Below are positions 25,974 through 34,307 of a DNA stretch of 64,000 nt, one piece after another. Both the position numbers and the translations under genes were made by a program. The stretch comes from Myxococcales bacterium. GTDB taxonomy: Bacteria > Myxococcota_A > Bradymonadia > UBA7976 > UBA1532. The stretch covers positions 1 through 64,000 of the forward strand of contig JACKDL010000002.1 in assembly GCA_020633555.1 (NCBI GenBank). Reading direction: 5' to 3'. Each line of letters begins with the position of its first letter. Position 1 is the stretch's first letter. A model generated the notes under the pieces. The model saw only the letters and a list, made by a program, of their open reading frames with translations, did not search any database and had not been told where the DNA came from.

Positions 25974-27178
25974 GCGGCGCCGTGGGCGTGCGCGCCCTGT
26001 GCCTTGCCCTGGCGGCGCTGGGCGCACCCGCGGTGGCGGGGGCCCAGCAGGTGCCTGTGCGCCCGGGCGGCCAGGCGGTGAACACCCGCGGCAAGGTGAA
26101 GGTGGACTACGCCGAGCTGCGCGCCGGCCCCGGGGTGGCCTTCCTGCCCCGAGGGCGGGCCTACATGGGCGATCTGGTGGACGTGCTGGCCCGCGACGAG
26201 TCGGGGGACTGGCTCGAGATCACCGCCGGCGGCGTGCGCGGCTGGGTGCCCCTGCGGGCGGTGGATCTGCGGGTGGGCGGCGATCGGGCCGAGGGCGGCC
26301 GCGACCGGCGCCAGCAGAACTACCGCTACGACGCCGAGGGCCGGCGGGTGTTCCTGGACGGCACCACCATGGGCTCGGGCGAGGGCACCCAGGGCCGGGT
26401 GGAGGATCCGCTGCCCCCCGAGTGGCACAAGACCGCGCTGCCCCTGGCCGTGCGGGTGGGCTTCGGGGCCGGGCGCATCCGCCGGGACTTCGAGGCCGCC
26501 ATCGAGCCCGACAGCCCCCTGCGCAAGCTGGCGGTGTCGCCCATGGCCATCACCACCGAGATCGGGGTGGACTACACCCCCCACCGGCACCTGGCCCTGC
26601 GGCTGAACTTCCGCGACGCCCGGCTGAGCGACGCGGTGATCCCGGCCAACCCCAACTACGGCTTCGTGGACGAGGTGGCCATCAACACCAACGCCCAGCA
26701 GCTCGAGCTGGACGTGGTGGGCCGGCTGCCGCTGGCGGGGGACGCGGGCTGGATCGGCGCCTACGGCGGGCTGTGGCTGTTCCGCCAGGCCTTCCAGAAG
26801 ACCGATCCGGTGGTGCTGTTCCTCACCACGGCCTTCACGGGCGCCAGCGCCGGGCTGGCCGGCGGCTGGACCCTGGGGCCGGTGGAGCTGGCCGCTCGCG
26901 CCGGCCTGGCCCTGCCCCTGGCGGTGAGCCAGGATCCCGCCGACAGCGGCGACGCCGACAGCCTGGGGGTGTACGGCGGCGCCGAGCTGGCCTGGGCCTT
27001 CCACCGCCAGTGGGCGCTGGTGGGCGCAGGCTGGTACACCCGGGTGCAGACCGACTTCAGCGGGGGCAGCACCCACGTGGATCCCCTGACCGGGGGCGCC
27101 GTGGCCCGCGATTATCAGACCGCCCGCCAGACCGATGGCTTCGTGGGCGGCAGCCTGGGGGTGCGCTGGCGCCCGTAG
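25970..27178 (+). CDS. SH3b-domain protein with C-terminal beta-barrel
   Basis: 402 aa from GTG 25970, which overlaps the preceding stop as GTGA; two further in-frame GTG codons (25982, 25988) are possible starts. A signal peptide (ALCLALAALGAPAVAGAQQ) is followed by a bacterial SH3 domain at about 40-95 (VDYAELRAGPG, GDWLEITAGGVRGWVPLRAV), which usually binds peptidoglycan. After a linker, residues ~150-400 form strands alternating in hydrophobicity and end SLGVRWRP, consistent with an outer-membrane barrel. It could tie the outer membrane to the wall and support the giant lipoprotein encoded upstream. Confidence 0.7.
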   Translation: MSGAVGVRALCLALAALGAPAVAGAQQVPVRPGGQAVNTRGKVKVDYAELRAGPGVAFLPRGRAYMGDLVDVLARDESGDWLEITAGGVRGWVPLRAVDLRVGGDRAEGGRDRRQQNYRYDAEGRRVFLDGTTMGSGEGTQGRVEDPLPPEWHKTALPLAVRVGFGAGRIRRDFEAAIEPDSPLRKLAVSPMAITTEIGVDYTPHRHLALRLNFRDARLSDAVIPANPNYGFVDEVAINTNAQQLELDVVGRLPLAGDAGWIGAYGGLWLFRQAFQKTDPVVLFLTTAFTGASAGLAGGWTLGPVELAARAGLALPLAVSQDPADSGDADSLGVYGGAELAWAFHRQWALVGAGWYTRVQTDFSGGSTHVDPLTGGAVARDYQTARQTDGFVGGSLGVRWRP

Positions 27179-27212
27179 TCGGGCACCCTGCGCGCCTTTC
27201 ACCGGAGGCCCC

Positions 27213-28160
27213 ATGAAGCCCGTCGAGTGGATCCTGGACACCGCGAGCCCCCGCCTGGACGCCGTCGTGCGCGCCCGGCTGGACTGGTCCCACAAGCGCA
27301 CCCGCGACGCGATCCGTACCGGCAAGGTGACGGTGAACGGCGCCCGCGAGACCGACATCGGCGCCGCCGTGCCGGCCCGCGCGAAGCTGCGGCTGGACAT
27401 GGCCGCCCCCGATCCCCGCCGCACCGAGCCGATGGGCGTGCGGTTGGTGTTCCGCGACCCGTCGATCCTGGTGATCGACAAGCCCGCGGGCCTGTTGAGC
27501 ACCCCCGCGCCCGGCCGCGAGGAGGATCCCACGGCCCTGGCGGCGGCGCAGCTCCTGGTGAAGGGCCCGGCGCGCCCCAAGGTGGTGCACCGGCTCGACA
27601 TGGAGACGTCGGGCCTGATGGTGTTCGCCCGCAACGTGCCGACCACCCGCGCCCTGCGGGCGATGATGGACGCCCACGAGGTGCGCCGCATCTACCGGGC
27701 GGTGGTGCACGGGCGGCCCGAGCAGCCCGAGGGCATGATCAGCAGCATGCTGGTGCGCGACGCCGGCGGGGGCCGGCGGGGCAGCCGCCCGGGCACCTTC
27801 AAGCTGCGGCCCCTGCGCACGCCCGATCCGGGCCCCATGCCGGGCTCGGGCAAGCTGGCCATCACCCGCTACGAGGTGAAGGGCGGCAACGACGCGCGCA
27901 GCGCCCTGGAGGTGCGGCTGCGCACCGGGCGCACCCACCAGATCCGCATCCACCTGGCCGAGCTGGGCTGCCCCCTGGTGGGCGAGCACGTCTACGCCAT
28001 GCCCGACGGCGCCGGCCACCGCCAGGCCCTGCACGCGGCGGTGCTGGCCTTCAAGCACCCCATGACGGGCGAGGCGCTGCACTTCGAGAGCGCCTGGCCC
28101 GAGGATCTGGCCGACGTGACCCCGTGCCCGCGGGCCTGGACCACCACGAGGAGCCGCTGA
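27213..28160 (+). CDS. RluA-family pseudouridine synthase
   Basis: 315 aa. It isomerises uridine to pseudouridine in rRNA or tRNA. An S4-type RNA-binding domain (RLDAVVRARL...GKVTVNGA, about 14-60) precedes the catalytic domain. The catalytic Asp is D129 in HRLDMETSGLMVFA, and the later motifs RTHQIRIHLAELGCPLVGE and LHAAVLAFKHP complete the family pattern. The start at 27213 follows GGAGG by five bases. The exact site modified cannot be told from sequence. It sits inside an envelope-protein operon and its stop overlaps the next start (TGATG). Confidence 0.92.
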   Translation: MKPVEWILDTASPRLDAVVRARLDWSHKRTRDAIRTGKVTVNGARETDIGAAVPARAKLRLDMAAPDPRRTEPMGVRLVFRDPSILVIDKPAGLLSTPAPGREEDPTALAAAQLLVKGPARPKVVHRLDMETSGLMVFARNVPTTRALRAMMDAHEVRRIYRAVVHGRPEQPEGMISSMLVRDAGGGRRGSRPGTFKLRPLRTPDPGPMPGSGKLAITRYEVKGGNDARSALEVRLRTGRTHQIRIHLAELGCPLVGEHVYAMPDGAGHRQALHAAVLAFKHPMTGEALHFESAWPEDLADVTPCPRAWTTTRSR

Positions 28161-29650
28161 TGCACCGCGCCCTGCGCCCCCTGCTCGCCACGCTGCTGCT
28201 GGCCGGCCCCTGGGCCTGCAGCGACGACGCCGCCGGTTCGGGCAGCGACGCCTGCCGCACCAACGTGGACTGCGAGCTGCCCCTGCAGTGCGTGGAGGGC
28301 GTGTGCACCCTGGAGTGCCGCGACACCATCGACTGCGATCCGGGCGCGGTGTGCTACCAGGGGGCCTGCCGCAGCCGCCCCAACGCTTGCAGCATCGCCG
28401 AGGACTGCGCCCCCTTCGGTGAGGTGTGCGACCGGGTGCGCAACCTGTGCGTGCCCCCCGGCACCGCCCGCTGCGACGACGATCTGGCGCCCTGCCCGGC
28501 GGGCGAGCGCTGCGTCCAGGGGCTGTGCCAGCTCCCCACCGACGACATGGGGCGCCCGCCGAACCCCGATCAGGGGCCGCGGCCCGATCAGGGCGGCCCC
28601 GATCCCGACATGCGCACGCCCGATCCCGACATGCGCACGCCCGATCCCGACATGCGGGTGCCCGACCCCGACATGCGGGCGCCGGACCCGGACATGGGGG
28701 GCGACGACTGCCCGGCCCTGGGCAACCAGCCCTACGGCCAGCCCTGCGTGCGCGGCACCGACTGCGCCAGCGGCTTCTGCGTGGAGAACAAGGTCCGCGG
28801 CCAGCGCCTGTGCACCAGCCGGTGCAACCTGGACGCCGCCAACCCGGCGGCCACCTGCCCGGACATCGACGTGTGCGTGGGCGCCGAGGTGCAGCCGCCG
28901 GCCCGCCCCGACTGCCCCGGCCCCGAGCTGCCGCCTGCGGGCACCATCGTGGGGGTGTGTGTGGGCAACGAGACGGGGCTGCCCTGCGACTTCGAGAACG
29001 CGCGGCCGGGGGAGTGCATTGGCGGGGCCTGCCTGCAGCCCATCCGCGCCGATCTGAACCCGTACCCCTGGACCCACCCGCAGGCCATCTGCGCGGCGGC
29101 CTGCGTGGACGGCGCCCGCTGCCCGGCAGGCTTCGTCTGCGGCGACGTGGGCAACCAGCGCCTGTGCGTGCCGGCGGTGACGCAGATCGCGCGCTGCGAC
29201 GGCGGCATCGACTTCTGCGGCGGGGTCTGCCCCGGGGTGCCCCCCGAGCGCGAGGCCGAGGTGGCCCAGTGCCTTACGGTGCCCGGCCGGCCGGGGGGTT
29301 ACTGCTCGTGTAGCTGCCAGAGCCAGCGCGACTGTCCCCAGGGCTTCTCGTGCAGCCCCTTCGGGCCGGACAACAAGGTGTGCATCCCCTTCGCGGGCCT
29401 GCGCTGCCCCGAGGAGGATCCCAACCCGCTGGGCTGCCAGCGCGACGGCCAGTGCGGCCCCGGCGAGGTCTGCCTGGGGGGGCTGTGCCAGTACCTGCAG
29501 TGCCCCTCGCTCACCTGCGCCATCGACGACGAGGATCCCCGGCTCAACCTGTGCCTTGCGGGCTGCGCCAACGACTTCGACTGCCCGGGGGATCATCAGT
29601 GCCAGCAGTTCCCCGGCGTCGGCGGCTTCTGTACCCCCCGCGCCCGTTGA
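28160..29650 (+). CDS. Cys-rich lipoprotein with DPDM repeat linker
   Basis: 496 aa. The signal peptide ends GPWAC, an atypical lipobox (Pro at -3) but with Cys at residue 20 in the right place. Residues 30-130 contain CxxxxDC / CVEGVC-type Cys pairs like those in the giant lipoprotein of the same operon. A linker of DPDMR(T/V/A)P repeats follows (about 147-180), then a second Cys-rich half with repeated CPAGF-C and DCPQGFSC elements. The many paired Cys suggest a disulfide-stabilised exported protein. The start overlaps the RluA stop by one base. Confidence 0.8.
   Translation: MHRALRPLLATLLLAGPWACSDDAAGSGSDACRTNVDCELPLQCVEGVCTLECRDTIDCDPGAVCYQGACRSRPNACSIAEDCAPFGEVCDRVRNLCVPPGTARCDDDLAPCPAGERCVQGLCQLPTDDMGRPPNPDQGPRPDQGGPDPDMRTPDPDMRTPDPDMRVPDPDMRAPDPDMGGDDCPALGNQPYGQPCVRGTDCASGFCVENKVRGQRLCTSRCNLDAANPAATCPDIDVCVGAEVQPPARPDCPGPELPPAGTIVGVCVGNETGLPCDFENARPGECIGGACLQPIRADLNPYPWTHPQAICAAACVDGARCPAGFVCGDVGNQRLCVPAVTQIARCDGGIDFCGGVCPGVPPEREAEVAQCLTVPGRPGGYCSCSCQSQRDCPQGFSCSPFGPDNKVCIPFAGLRCPEEDPNPLGCQRDGQCGPGEVCLGGLCQYLQCPSLTCAIDDEDPRLNLCLAGCANDFDCPGDHQCQQFPGVGGFCTPRAR
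28600..28698 (+). repeat. In-frame 21-bp tandem repeat encoding (DPDMRxP)n
   Basis: About five copies of a unit like GATCCCGACATGCGCACGCCC encode an Asp/Pro linker. The first copies are nearly identical at the DNA level, and the later ones diverge (GACCCCGACATGCGGGTG). Confidence 0.75.
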
Positions 29651-29752
29651 CCGTGACGGGGTGAGGTTGCCAAACGGCCGGCCAGCCCCGAGAATCAGTG
29701 CCGGCGCGGCGTGGGGTTCGCGCGTGGACCAAGTTTCGAGGAGATCAGGACA

Positions 29753-30304
29753 ATGAGTCGTGCCCGCTCTGCGCTCGCTGCGCGGACGAGCGTGGAGAAG
29801 CTCAAGGCGGCCGTCTGCGCCGCCTATGGGTGCCGCCCCTACCAAGACGCCCGTTTCACCGACTTCTACGACGTCGCCCAGTTCTGCCGTGAGCACTCCG
29901 AGGAGCTGGGAGGCACCGAAGGCTCGGACGGCTGGTGCTTCTGGCAGGTCGGCAAGTGGGCCGTGCTCTCCGACCTGAGCCTGGCGCTGGTGCGCAAGCC
30001 CGAGGCGCTGGCGAGCCTGAGTGAGACGCTGGGCGCCGTGGTCATCTCGGCCGCGGTGGACATCGGCTTCCAGTTCGCCGCGTTCCTGCGGGCCGAGGAC
30101 GGCGAGATCACCCGCCGGCTGCTGCTCGAGGACGAGCTGATCACCGACGAGGGGGTGCCCACCGAGGCCGAGCGGGGCATCCACCTCGAGGACTTCACCG
30201 AGGTGGAGGCCGAGCAGCTCTGGCGGCACTACGACCTGCCCACCTTCGAGCACGATCCCTTCGACGACGTGTTCGACTGCGTGGCCGTCCGTTTTGACGG
30301 CTGA
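29753..30304 (+). CDS. Unknown soluble protein
   Basis: 183 aa; no family recognised. It looks cytoplasmic, with no signal peptide or membrane helix, and is acidic towards the C-terminus (EAERGIHLEDFTEVEAEQLW, FEHDPFDDVFDC). The N-terminal region (LKAAVCAAYGCRPYQDARFTDF) is helix-like. The start at 29753 follows AGGA by two bases and GAGGAG by eleven; an in-frame ATG at 29711 has no better support. The kinase-FGE gene lies 38 bp downstream, past a hairpin. Confidence 0.65.
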   Translation: MSRARSALAARTSVEKLKAAVCAAYGCRPYQDARFTDFYDVAQFCREHSEELGGTEGSDGWCFWQVGKWAVLSDLSLALVRKPEALASLSETLGAVVISAAVDIGFQFAAFLRAEDGEITRRLLLEDELITDEGVPTEAERGIHLEDFTEVEAEQLWRHYDLPTFEHDPFDDVFDCVAVRFDG

Positions 30305-30308
30305 CGGT

Positions 30309-30329
30309 CCCCCGCCGCTCGGGCGGGGG
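30309..30329 (+). promoter_or_regulatory. GC-rich hairpin between an unknown gene and a kinase gene
   Basis: CCCCCGCC (30309-30316) pairs perfectly with GGCGGGGG (30322-30329) around a 5-base loop. It begins five bases after one stop codon and ends 13 bases before the kinase ATG. No T-tract follows, so it could attenuate read-through, stabilise the upstream mRNA, or limit ribosome access to the kinase. Confidence 0.45.
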
Positions 30330-30342
30330 TGACCTCCGGGGG

Positions 30343-33300
30343 ATGACCGTGGCGGAGCACGAGGTCGACAAGAAGCTCGAGGAGCGACTTTTCGGCCTGC
30401 TCGAAGGGGAGCTGGGGCTGCGGCTGGGCGTGCTGGTCCAGCTACGTCGGCGCGCCCGCGCCTCGGGCATCACCCTGCTGCATGCGGCCCTGGACGCCAA
30501 CCAGCTCGACGGCGGGCAGGCCGAGGCCGTGGCCCGCCAGGTGGGCCTGCGCCACCCGCGGGCGAACCCCAACGAGCGCATCACCGACGCCTTCGATCTG
30601 CCCCGGCTGGGCGGCTCCGAGCCCGATCTGGTGCACGAGGACTCGGTGGACTCCATCCCCGAGGCCTTCGCCCTGGACCTGGACTCGGTGGACCTGGAGA
30701 GCATCGACCACCTGGACGATGAGCCGGCCCCCGCCCGCGCCCCCGCGGTGGCGCGGCCCGTGCGGCCCGCGCTCGCGCGACCGGTCCCCGTCCGCCCCGT
30801 GCCCGCCCGCGCCAAGGCTACGCCCCTCGGGCCCCCCGTGCCGGCGCCCGTGCGGCCCGCTGGGGTGGGGGGCGCCCCGCCTCTGCCGAAGCTGCGGGCC
30901 CCCGGCCAGAACGAGATCGGGCGGGCCACCCTGCCCATGAACCCGGCGCCCATGCCCGGCGCGCAGCCCGCGCCGCCGGTGGGCCTGCCGCCGCCGCTGG
31001 CGCGCCCGGTGGACGACCGGCCCACCGCGCGCATGGAGCCCCCCACGGGCCTGCTGGACGCCCGCCCGGTCACCGAGACCCGCCCAGGCGGCTTCCCCCC
31101 CGTGCGGCCCATCTCGGGGGTGACCCAGGACACGGGGCCGTACGCCCCCGTGGCGCCTGCCCCGCCCCCGCCGCTGCCCCAGGTGGACTTCACGCCGCTG
31201 GAGAGCCGGGTGCCGCCGCTGGTGAGCCCCGGGCCCCCCACGCCCAGCCCCCTGCCCCCCGAGGAGCGGCGGCGCCTGGGCGCGTCGCCGACGGCCCCCC
31301 AGGAGGTGCTGGGGGTACCCACGCCGCCCACCGCCTGGGGCGACACGGAGCCGCCCACCGGGCCCGAGGGCCCGGTGGACACCACCGCCCTGGACCAGGC
31401 CCGGGCCGGCGAGCGCTATGCCCTGGGCGACGAGCTGGGCCGCGGCGGCATGGGGCAGGTCATCGAGGCCTACGACCGCGTGCTCGACCGGCCGGTGGCC
31501 CTGAAGCTCATGCACGCGCCCCAGGACGACGGCCTGAAGGCCCGGTTCATCGAGGAGGCCCGGGTGACCGGGCAGCTCCAGCACCCGGGCGTGCCCCCGG
31601 TGTACGAGATGGGCCGGCTGGGCGACGGGCGCCCCTACTTCGCCATGAAGCGCATCGAGGGCCGCACCCTGCGCGACGTGGTGGAGGATCTGCGCGCGGG
31701 CAACCCGGGCCTGGGCCTGGTGCGGCTGATGACCCTGTTCGCCCGCATCGCGCGGACCATCGCCTACGCCCACCAGCAGGGCTTCATCCACCGCGATCTG
31801 AAGCCCGACAACATCATGCTGGGTGAGTTCGGCGAGGTGACGGTGATGGACTGGGGGCTGGCCAAGCCCGTGGGCCGCGCCGATCCCGCGCCGGTAGGTG
31901 GCAACAGCCGCATCGGCGGCGGCCGCTTCGACACCGCCGACGGCGAGGTCACCGGCACCCCCCAGTACATGCCCCCCGAGCAGGCCTCGGGCGAGGTGAA
32001 GGCGCTGGGGCCGCGGGCCGACATCTACAGCCTGGGGGCGGTGCTCTACGAGCTGCTGACCCTGGAGCCGCCCTTCGACGGCCAGAACCCCCGCCGGATC
32101 CGCGAGGCGGTGATCCACGAGGCGGTGCAGCCCCCCAGCCAGCGGGCCCCCGAGCGGGCCATCCCGCACCCGCTGGAGGAGCTGTGCCTGCACTGCCTGC
32201 GCAAGGCCCCCGAGGAGCGCCCCGCGAGCGCGGCCTGGGTGGCCGACCGGGTGGACGCCTACCTGGAGGGCGAGCGGGACCGGGCGCGCATCGCCGCCGA
32301 GCGGGACCGCTGGATGACGCAGGGCCGCGAGGCCGCCGCCGAGTACCAGGCCCAGGCCGAGCAGCACCGGCAGCTCAAGGGCCGGGCCACCCTGCTGCGC
32401 GGGCGCACGGCCACCTGGGCCGATCGCGAGGAGCGGCAGGCGGTGTGGCAGGCCGAGGACGCCGAGCGCGCCGCCCGGCTGGCCGCCGAGCGCGCCCTGT
32501 CCGAGGCCCTGGCGGCCTACCACGCGGCGGTGGGGGTGGACGGCGAGCACCGGCCCGCCCGGCAAGCCCTGGCGGATCTGTACTGGAGCGCCTTCGCGGC
32601 CGCCGAGGACGACGGCGACGCGGTGGCCATGGCCCACCACGAGACGCTGGTGCGGGCCTTCGACGTGGACGACGCCTACGGCGCCCGGCTCACGGGCGAC
32701 GGCTCGCTGACCCTGGACGGCCTGGGGCAGGGCCTCGAGGCCACGCTGTACCGCTACGCCGAGCAGGACCGGGTGCTGCAGCCCACTGCGCCCCAGCGCC
32801 TGCCCAGCGCGCCGCGCCAGCTCCCGCTGCCCATGGGCAGCTACCTGCTGGAGGTGCGTGGCCCGGGCCTGAGCGGGGCGCGGGTGCCCATCGCCGTGGG
32901 GCGCCAGGAGCCGGTGCGGCTGCGGCTGCGGCTCTTCCCCGATCAGGTGGTGGGCCCCGGCTTCGTGCACGTGGCGGCGGGCCCGGCCCGGCTGGGCGGC
33001 GACGGCCTGGCGGCCCTGGGCGCGCCCGGCCGCAACGAGTGGGTGGACGACTTCTTCCTGGCCCGGCACCCGGTGACCGCCGGCGCCTACCTGGTGTTCC
33101 TGCACGACCTGGCCCGCACCCACGGGGTCGAGGCGGCCCTGCGGCGGGCGCCGCGGCGGGCACCTCGGGGGCGCAGCCTGTGGCCGTTGGGCCCCGACCG
33201 GCTGCCCACCATCCCCGACGTGGACGAGCAGGGCCTGCGCTGGCACCCGCAGTGGCCGGTGGTGTGCGTCAGCGCCGACGACGCCGAGGCCTACTGCCAC

Positions 33301-33693
33301 TGGCTGAACGAGCAGAGCGGCCAGGTGCACCGGCTGCCCACCGAGGACGAGTGGGAGAAGGCCGCCCGTGGCGCCGACGGCCGCCTGTTCCCTTGGGGCG
33401 ACGCCTGGGAGCCCACGTTCTGCCACATGGGCGTGAGCCGACCCGGCGCGCCCGGGCGGGGGCCCAGCGGCGCCTGCACCACCGACGTCAGCCCCTACGG
33501 CGTGGCGGATCTGGCGGGCGGCGTGAGCGAGTGGACCCTGACGCGGGTGGACGGCGACGCCGAGCGGCGGCTCGTGCGCGGCGGCCACTGGGCCAGCGGC
33601 CCCATCGAGTGCCGGGCCGCCAGCCGGCAGATCATGCGCGCCGAGCAGGTGCGCCCCTCGCTGGGCTTCCGGCTGGCCCGTGACGCCCGCTGA
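30343..33693 (+). CDS. Serine/threonine kinase fused to a formylglycine-generating-enzyme-like domain
   Basis: 1116 aa. Residues 1-100 are helical; 125-350 are a long Pro-rich linker. The kinase domain spans about 357-640: Gly loop GRGGMGQV, Lys K388, HRDLKPDN with D485, and DWG (D503) in place of DFG, a known variant in some bacterial kinases. A Glu/Arg/Ala-rich coiled-coil region (about 645-720) follows. Residues ~872-1113 form an FGE-sulfatase (SUMF1-like) domain: GFVHVAAGPARLGGDG, LPTEDEWEKAARGADGRLFP, YGVADLAGGVSEWT and GGHWASG...LGFRLARD. Such fusions occur in Myxococcota and Planctomycetota; there the FGE-like part is generally thought to sense or bind rather than oxidise Cys. Confidence 0.9.
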   Translation: MTVAEHEVDKKLEERLFGLLEGELGLRLGVLVQLRRRARASGITLLHAALDANQLDGGQAEAVARQVGLRHPRANPNERITDAFDLPRLGGSEPDLVHEDSVDSIPEAFALDLDSVDLESIDHLDDEPAPARAPAVARPVRPALARPVPVRPVPARAKATPLGPPVPAPVRPAGVGGAPPLPKLRAPGQNEIGRATLPMNPAPMPGAQPAPPVGLPPPLARPVDDRPTARMEPPTGLLDARPVTETRPGGFPPVRPISGVTQDTGPYAPVAPAPPPPLPQVDFTPLESRVPPLVSPGPPTPSPLPPEERRRLGASPTAPQEVLGVPTPPTAWGDTEPPTGPEGPVDTTALDQARAGERYALGDELGRGGMGQVIEAYDRVLDRPVALKLMHAPQDDGLKARFIEEARVTGQLQHPGVPPVYEMGRLGDGRPYFAMKRIEGRTLRDVVEDLRAGNPGLGLVRLMTLFARIARTIAYAHQQGFIHRDLKPDNIMLGEFGEVTVMDWGLAKPVGRADPAPVGGNSRIGGGRFDTADGEVTGTPQYMPPEQASGEVKALGPRADIYSLGAVLYELLTLEPPFDGQNPRRIREAVIHEAVQPPSQRAPERAIPHPLEELCLHCLRKAPEERPASAAWVADRVDAYLEGERDRARIAAERDRWMTQGREAAAEYQAQAEQHRQLKGRATLLRGRTATWADREERQAVWQAEDAERAARLAAERALSEALAAYHAAVGVDGEHRPARQALADLYWSAFAAAEDDGDAVAMAHHETLVRAFDVDDAYGARLTGDGSLTLDGLGQGLEATLYRYAEQDRVLQPTAPQRLPSAPRQLPLPMGSYLLEVRGPGLSGARVPIAVGRQEPVRLRLRLFPDQVVGPGFVHVAAGPARLGGDGLAALGAPGRNEWVDDFFLARHPVTAGAYLVFLHDLARTHGVEAALRRAPRRAPRGRSLWPLGPDRLPTIPDVDEQGLRWHPQWPVVCVSADDAEAYCHWLNEQSGQVHRLPTEDEWEKAARGADGRLFPWGDAWEPTFCHMGVSRPGAPGRGPSGACTTDVSPYGVADLAGGVSEWTLTRVDGDAERRLVRGGHWASGPIECRAASRQIMRAEQVRPSLGFRLARDAR

Positions 33694-33718
33694 GCCCCGT
33701 GACGCTGAGGCCCGCCCC

Positions 33719-34219
33719 ATGAGCCCCTGGGCCGCCCTGGTGGGCAACTCCAAGACCGGGCGCAACGACGCCCTGCAGGGGGTGGTGGCGCGCCTGCGGG
33801 CCGCCGGCCTCACCGTGGGTGGGGTCATGCAGGCCCGCAGCCCCGAGGGGCAGGCCCTGGTGAACCTGGCCACCGGTGAGCAGGCCCCGCTGGCCACCAG
33901 CGACGGTCGCAAGGACCTGTGCGACTGGCACTTCGTGGACGGCGCCTTCGCCGTGGCTCGGGGCTGGATCGAGGCCGCGGCGTACGACGTCACGGTGATC
34001 CCGCTGGCCCGGTTGGAGGGGCAGGGCCGCGGCCACTGGCCCGCCGCCCAGGCCGCCCTGGCTCGGCCCGGCCTGGTGCTGGTGCCCGTGTCGCCCAAGC
34101 TGCTGCCCCGTTACGCCCTGACCCTGCCCGATCCGGTGGCCGGCGTGGAGTGCCCCGCCGACGACGCCGCCCTGGACGCCTTTACCGCCGAGCTGGTGGC
34201 GGCCTGTGCCCCAGCCTGA
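33719..34219 (+). CDS. P-loop NTPase-like protein (DUF2478/THEP1-like)
   Basis: 166 aa. The opening ALVGNSKTGRNDALQGVVARL looks like a degenerate P-loop strand and helix, followed by GLTVGGVMQARSP and LARLEGQGRGHWPAAQAAL. This order resembles DUF2478 proteins and THEP1-type nucleotide phosphatases, where a nucleotide loop is followed by a gG(v/f) strand and an E-x-x-G motif. The P-loop lacks the usual GKT, so nucleotide binding is unproven. A longer version from GTG 33680 is possible; neither start has a good ribosome site. Confidence 0.55.
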   Translation: MSPWAALVGNSKTGRNDALQGVVARLRAAGLTVGGVMQARSPEGQALVNLATGEQAPLATSDGRKDLCDWHFVDGAFAVARGWIEAAAYDVTVIPLARLEGQGRGHWPAAQAALARPGLVLVPVSPKLLPRYALTLPDPVAGVECPADDAALDAFTAELVAACAPA

Positions 34220-34307
34220 CACACCCCCGGCCGCGCGCCACCCAGCCCCCTCAGCCGTCCGCTGCCCTGCGCCGTCTCGCTGATCAGCGCGACCGGGGAG
34301 GTGCAAC

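Noticed and set aside
20169..26027. 1952-aa open frame on the reverse strand
   Set aside because: It mirrors the giant lipoprotein gene. Its composition (His, Gly, Arg, Ala rich, no domains) is typical of antisense frames in GC-rich DNA.
28600..28698. Short regular repeats considered as a CRISPR array
   Set aside because: They are in-frame 21-bp coding repeats without spacers.
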